Of a stretch of DNA of 64,000 nucleotides, positions 61,057 through 64,000 are shown in pieces. The DNA comes from Roseibium marinum (lineage in GTDB: Bacteria > Pseudomonadota > Alphaproteobacteria > Rhizobiales > Stappiaceae), in contig NZ_PPCN01000012.1 of the NCBI RefSeq assembly GCF_002906165.1, positions 118,006 to 182,005 on the forward strand, given 5' to 3'. A program made the position numbers and the translations under genes. Position 1 is the first letter of the stretch, and the number at the start of each line of letters is the position of its first letter. Below the pieces are notes generated by a model that was given only the letters and a program-made list of their open reading frames with translations, had not been told where the DNA came from and did no database searches.

Positions 61057-61085
61057 AAAATGGCCGCCCTTAGGGTGGCCATTTT
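61057..61085 (+). terminator. Rho-independent terminator of the 5-oxoprolinase gene
   Basis: AAAATGGCCGCCC / GGGTGGCCATTTT stem (one G-U pair) with a short loop and TTTT, 30 bp after the stop. Confidence 0.85.
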
Positions 61086-61264
61086 ATCAGCTTTTGACAT
61101 CAGAACATCCGACAATGTAAACACTACTCAAGCAATTTTTATAATTATTCTAGAACCAAGTTTACCGAATATTCAACCCTGACTAGCATACACTTACACA
61201 AATCGCGCAATGATGAAGTTACGTTGCGTTTCAGGTTGTTTCTTCTTTGGCGGGGTTTCAAAAA

Positions 61265-63019
61265 ATGCTCATATCAAACCCAATCTCAACATCAGTTGCA
61301 GCAAAAATTCTCTCTCTGGTTGCTTTTTTGAGTTTGGGTCTGGTGGTAGTCGCGCTAGTGGCGATCTTTCACATGAACCTGATTGGAAAAGAACTCGCCA
61401 ACGTGGCGGAAAAAGACATCCCGCTGACCGAAGCCATAAGCCATGTGACCAACCATCAACTGGAACAAGCCGCGCTTGTGGAGCGCATCATGCGGCTATC
61501 AGGCGTCCATTCCGAGAATGAGAAAGAGAAAATTGAACCGCTCAAGGTCTCGTTGAAAAAGCTGGAGGTCCGTGTAGCGGATGAAATACTCAAGGCCGAG
61601 AACCTCGCTCAAACCGCTCTGGACCATTCTTATTCGCAAATGGAGCAGGAAGAATTCTCTGGAGCACTGGAAAAGCTGAAGCGCATTAAATCTGAGTACA
61701 CTCAGTATAAATTCCATGTCAATGAAATCATACAGCTGGTCGGGCAAGGTGAGCTGGAAATTGCCGGAAAGCTCGTAAACCGACTGGAGGAAGAACAGCA
61801 GCGGCTCGATCACGAACTTGTCAGTCTTCTGGAGGAAATCGAGACCTTCACTCGTCAGGCGACAACCGCTGCAGCCCAACATGAGAAGGATGCTCTCCAC
61901 CAGATTATCATTACGGCGGTCGTCACATTCTTCTTGTGTGGCGTCTGCTCGATCCTTTTCGCCCGTTACATGATTTCAAAACCGCTCAATCAGGTGACCA
62001 CCGGCCTGATGGAACTGGCACAGGGCAAGACAGATGTGGAAATCCACGTAAGGTCAAAAGACGAGATCGGCAAGGTCGCCGGAGCCTTCGAAGTCTTCCG
62101 GGCCAATATCATCGAAATGAAACGGCTGCAGGAGCAGGCGCGGGAGGAGGAAATGCAGGCCGTAGAGGAACGCCGCGGTACCCGGCTGCGCCTGGCCGAC
62201 CAGCTGGAAAACTTGCTCATGACAAGCTGCGATGTGGCGGTGAACGCGCTTGAGACCCTGGTCGAAGGCGCTGATCTTCTGGCGCAGAACAGCCAGGACA
62301 CGGTCGAGCGTGCTAATACCGTTGCGGCGGCGGCGGAACAGTCCACCGCGTGTGTTCAATCCGTCGCCTCCGCCTCCGAGGAACTCGCCAGCTCGATACA
62401 GGAAATCAGCCGGCAGGTGACACTTGCGAACTCCTCCACCGCCGAAACTTCCGAACAGGCCGAAACGTCAGGGGATACCGTGAACAAGCTATCAACCTCC
62501 ACTGAAGAGATCACGCAGATACTTAATCTCATCAGCGACATTGCCTCCCAGACGAACCTGCTCGCGCTCAACGCAACCATCGAAGCGGCAAGGGCCGGCG
62601 AAGCCGGCAGAGGCTTTGCTGTCGTGGCATCGGAGGTCAAGGCACTTGCAAACCAGACCGGCCAGGCAACGGACCAGATCGGAAGCCAGTTGTCCGGATT
62701 GCAGACCGGTACGTCTTCCTGCTCCGTCTCGATCATGACCGTCGTGAAATCCATGTCCGACATCCGGGAGCAGATCGCGGGCATCGCCTCCGCGATTGAA
62801 GAACAAAACGCGGTGACGTCGGAAATAGCAAAGAACGCTCATGATGTCGCCCAGGGCAGCATCGATATTTCCTCGAATATCTCAGAGGTAAACCGGGCTG
62901 CGCAGGTTTCCGGAGACAGGGTGAAGGATGTTGCCAGCGGCATTCAGGACGTTTCACAGCAAATCAATACGATCCGGGAAGGTCTGAATGACTTTCTTGG
63001 CCACCTTCGGGCCGCGTGA
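61265..63019 (+). CDS. Methyl-accepting chemotaxis protein with helical-bundle sensor
   Basis: 584 aa from the ATG at 61265 (MLISNPISTSVAAKILSL); an in-frame TTG at 61247 is less likely. Helix 1 about residues 11-37 (VAFLSLGLVVVALVAIF), a periplasmic helical bundle of about 170 residues rich in Glu and Lys, helix 2 (IIITAVVTFFLCGVCSILFARYM), HAMP, and the signalling domain with the tip DIASQTNLLALNATIEAARAGEAGRGFAVVASEVKALANQT. The tail is LNDFLGHLRAA. The bundle starts with HMNLIGKELANVAEKDIPLTEAISHVTNHQLEQAALVERIMRL; ligand unknown. The 240-bp AT-rich leader upstream presumably carries its promoter. Confidence 0.92.
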   Translation: MLISNPISTSVAAKILSLVAFLSLGLVVVALVAIFHMNLIGKELANVAEKDIPLTEAISHVTNHQLEQAALVERIMRLSGVHSENEKEKIEPLKVSLKKLEVRVADEILKAENLAQTALDHSYSQMEQEEFSGALEKLKRIKSEYTQYKFHVNEIIQLVGQGELEIAGKLVNRLEEEQQRLDHELVSLLEEIETFTRQATTAAAQHEKDALHQIIITAVVTFFLCGVCSILFARYMISKPLNQVTTGLMELAQGKTDVEIHVRSKDEIGKVAGAFEVFRANIIEMKRLQEQAREEEMQAVEERRGTRLRLADQLENLLMTSCDVAVNALETLVEGADLLAQNSQDTVERANTVAAAAEQSTACVQSVASASEELASSIQEISRQVTLANSSTAETSEQAETSGDTVNKLSTSTEEITQILNLISDIASQTNLLALNATIEAARAGEAGRGFAVVASEVKALANQTGQATDQIGSQLSGLQTGTSSCSVSIMTVVKSMSDIREQIAGIASAIEEQNAVTSEIAKNAHDVAQGSIDISSNISEVNRAAQVSGDRVKDVASGIQDVSQQINTIREGLNDFLGHLRAA

Positions 63020-63052
63020 CCTTTCGAGCGTAAAGGCACAGGAAAGAAAGAT

Positions 63053-63095
63053 CCTCGTCACCGGAGCTCCGCCAATTGGATCTCCGGTGACGAGG
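63053..63095. terminator. 14-bp perfect inverted repeat between convergent genes
   Basis: CCTCGTCACCGGAG (63053-63066) and CTCCGGTGACGAGG (63082-63095) around a 15-nt loop. On the minus strand it is followed by ATCTTTCTTT, so it may terminate the DUF1062 gene and possibly the chemoreceptor gene. Confidence 0.6.
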
Positions 63096-63118
63096 GATGG
63101 CCTCAGGTCTGCTGACAC

Positions 63119-63751
63119 TCAGGCCCGGCCAGAACCGCATGCAGAAAGCATCTGGGTGATCAGATCGGAGATGCCTTTTTCCCGATCCGGAAAAATCGCG
63201 AGGGTTGCTGTTCCCGAAACATGCCGCCGGATCGCCTTCGGTGAAGCATCCTGCACCTCCAGCACTCCGTTTTGAGCGAGGCGGTGCACCTCTTTCCTGG
63301 TCAGCATTGGCCCCCTTGCAAGCACCCGATCCAGCCGGACACGGCTGCCGGACGGGTTACGCACGGTAAGCAGGATCTCGCCGCGTGTCCGCTCAGCCTG
63401 AGCGGTGATGCGCACGCCAAGCGCAAGGTAACCGGGCTGCTCCGTCGTTGAGTTACTGCCTTCGAGCGCCAGCCGCTCCGCGAATTGCGGATCATTGGCC
63501 TGAAGCGCCTCAAGCTGCTCCCGTGAGATGCTTTTGACGGGCCGTCGCTCAAAAAGCGTTTTGTTCCATCGTTTTCCGCAGGCAAGGCAGGAGAATACCA
63601 GCCAGGCGTCCAGACGGCTTCCATTGGCGTTCAGCCGAAATTTTCCTGTAGAGGCAAACGGCCTGATGGCTCTGCAACGGCTACAGGGACGGTTTGTAAG
63701 TGGTGTTTCGTGGCTCAGAATAGTCCATTCGATTTTCAACAAAGACGACAT
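63119..63751 (-). CDS. DUF1062 zinc-ribbon-like protein
   Basis: 210 aa, no signal peptide. The N-terminal half matches the DUF1062 pattern: WTILSHETPLTNRPCSRCRAIRPFASTGKFRLNANGSRLDAWLVFSCLACGKRWNKTLFERRPV. Two CxxC knuckles (C23/C26 and C55/C58) suggest a zinc ribbon. The C-terminal half (LARGPMLTRKEVHRLAQNGVLEV) is predicted helical. DUF1062 proteins are uncharacterised and found mainly in Firmicutes and alphaproteobacteria. It is a single-gene unit next to the IS630 fragment. Confidence 0.82.
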   Translation of the reverse strand: MSSLLKIEWTILSHETPLTNRPCSRCRAIRPFASTGKFRLNANGSRLDAWLVFSCLACGKRWNKTLFERRPVKSISREQLEALQANDPQFAERLALEGSNSTTEQPGYLALGVRITAQAERTRGEILLTVRNPSGSRVRLDRVLARGPMLTRKEVHRLAQNGVLEVQDASPKAIRRHVSGTATLAIFPDREKGISDLITQMLSACGSGRA

Positions 63752-63900
63752 TCCGTGGGTCTTCCTTCAAGGGGAAGTCCGTCTACGGGCAGTCGGGACG
63801 GCCACGCGGCCTCAACCACGGGCGCTCAGTCTGGCTTGAGCATCTGGGAAACGATCAATTTTTGGATATCCAATCGATTCCGACTGGTCATCCGTTGATC

Positions 63901-63915
63901 TAGAGCATTTCCCAC
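63901..63915. repeat. Probable end of the IS630-family element
   Basis: TA followed by GAGCATTTCCC lies immediately outside the transposase stop. IS630-family elements insert at TA. The partner repeat is outside the window. Confidence 0.3.
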
Positions 63916-64000
63916 TTACTCCGGTTCATATCCCGCCGCAGCGAAGTAGTTTCTGGCCTCTGCGGGCGTGACTGCGTCTATCGCAGACGCGGTTGCCGTC
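63916..64000 (-). CDS. IS630-family transposase, C-terminal fragment (cut by window edge)
   Basis: The minus strand from the window edge reads TATASAIDAVTPAEARNYFAAAGYEPE then stop (tta at 63916-63918). Ending in a T-xxE-xRNYF-xxAGY pattern is characteristic of IS630-family (Tc1/mariner-like) transposases of alphaproteobacteria. Only 27 residues are visible, so intactness cannot be judged. Confidence 0.6.
   Translation of the reverse strand, partial: TATASAIDAVTPAEARNYFAAAGYEPE

Noticed and set aside
1..64000. CRISPR array, prophage or integrated plasmid
   Set aside because: No regularly spaced direct repeats, cas, phage structural, integrase or replication-initiation genes were seen.

Overview
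The window is a high-GC alphaproteobacterial chromosome segment. The gene content and order (rnpB, then a complete mraZ-to-ftsZ division/cell-wall cluster, then lpxC-bamD-recN-ligA), the long FtsZ, several HAMP chemoreceptors, a TRAP transporter and short DUF1127-type proteins fit a Hyphomicrobiales member. A marine Stappiaceae-like organism (Roseibium/Labrenzia/Stappia type) is my best guess from family knowledge; I could not confirm it by search. The MurE DNPR motif indicates meso-diaminopimelate peptidoglycan.

Layout. 1-650: an IS701-family transposase truncated by the window edge; the probable element end lies about 10 bp from the stop codon of a phytanoyl-CoA dioxygenase-like gene. 660-11300: housekeeping and accessory genes: dioxygenase, Xaa-Pro aminopeptidase, a DUF1127-like small protein, prmA, a periplasmic TPR protein, an OmpR/EnvZ-type two-component system divergent from an acidic repeat protein, and a UvrD-type helicase. 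11687-13744: a nitrate-sensor-type (NIT) chemoreceptor. 14009-39460: one long block, almost all on the minus strand. In transcription order it is mraZ-rsmH-ftsL-ftsI-murE-murF-mraY-murD-ftsW-murG-murC-murB-ddl-ftsQ-ftsA-ftsZ-lpxC-bamD-recN, with ligA beyond a small divergent membrane-protein gene. These genes make lipid II, build the divisome, and supply the committed step of lipid A synthesis and part of the outer-membrane assembly machine. 39626-39659 holds four TGGG repeats at exact 10-bp spacing, probable MraZ boxes. rnpB follows at 39978-40392.

40723-50375 is accessory: a secreted Cache-like protein paired with a chemoreceptor, a MocR regulator divergent from a flavin-binding PNPOx-like protein, a lytic transglycosylase, an AmpD-like amidase overlapping a TerB/DnaJ protein, and a GGDEF-EAL protein. 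50386-51884 is arsR-arsC-arsH with no arsenite pump beside it. 51952-61027 looks like an uptake and catabolism locus: TRAP transporter dctPQM with a co-directional MarR-type regulator, a GT39-like membrane protein, and a fused ATP-dependent 5-oxoprolinase. A 22-bp perfect palindrome upstream of dctP recurs, with two mismatches in the 20-bp core, upstream of the 5-oxoprolinase gene. This suggests one regulator controls both. 61265-63019 is a third chemoreceptor, followed by a DUF1062 protein. The right edge carries the C-terminus of an IS630-family transposase, so the window is bracketed by insertion sequences.

The most interesting candidates are the palindrome-linked TRAP/5-oxoprolinase regulon, the secreted Cache plus chemoreceptor pair, the acidic repeat protein sharing tandem repeats with a response-regulator promoter, and a 13-bp perfect inverted repeat between murE and ftsI. 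I found no CRISPR array, no tRNA or rRNA gene, and no prophage.
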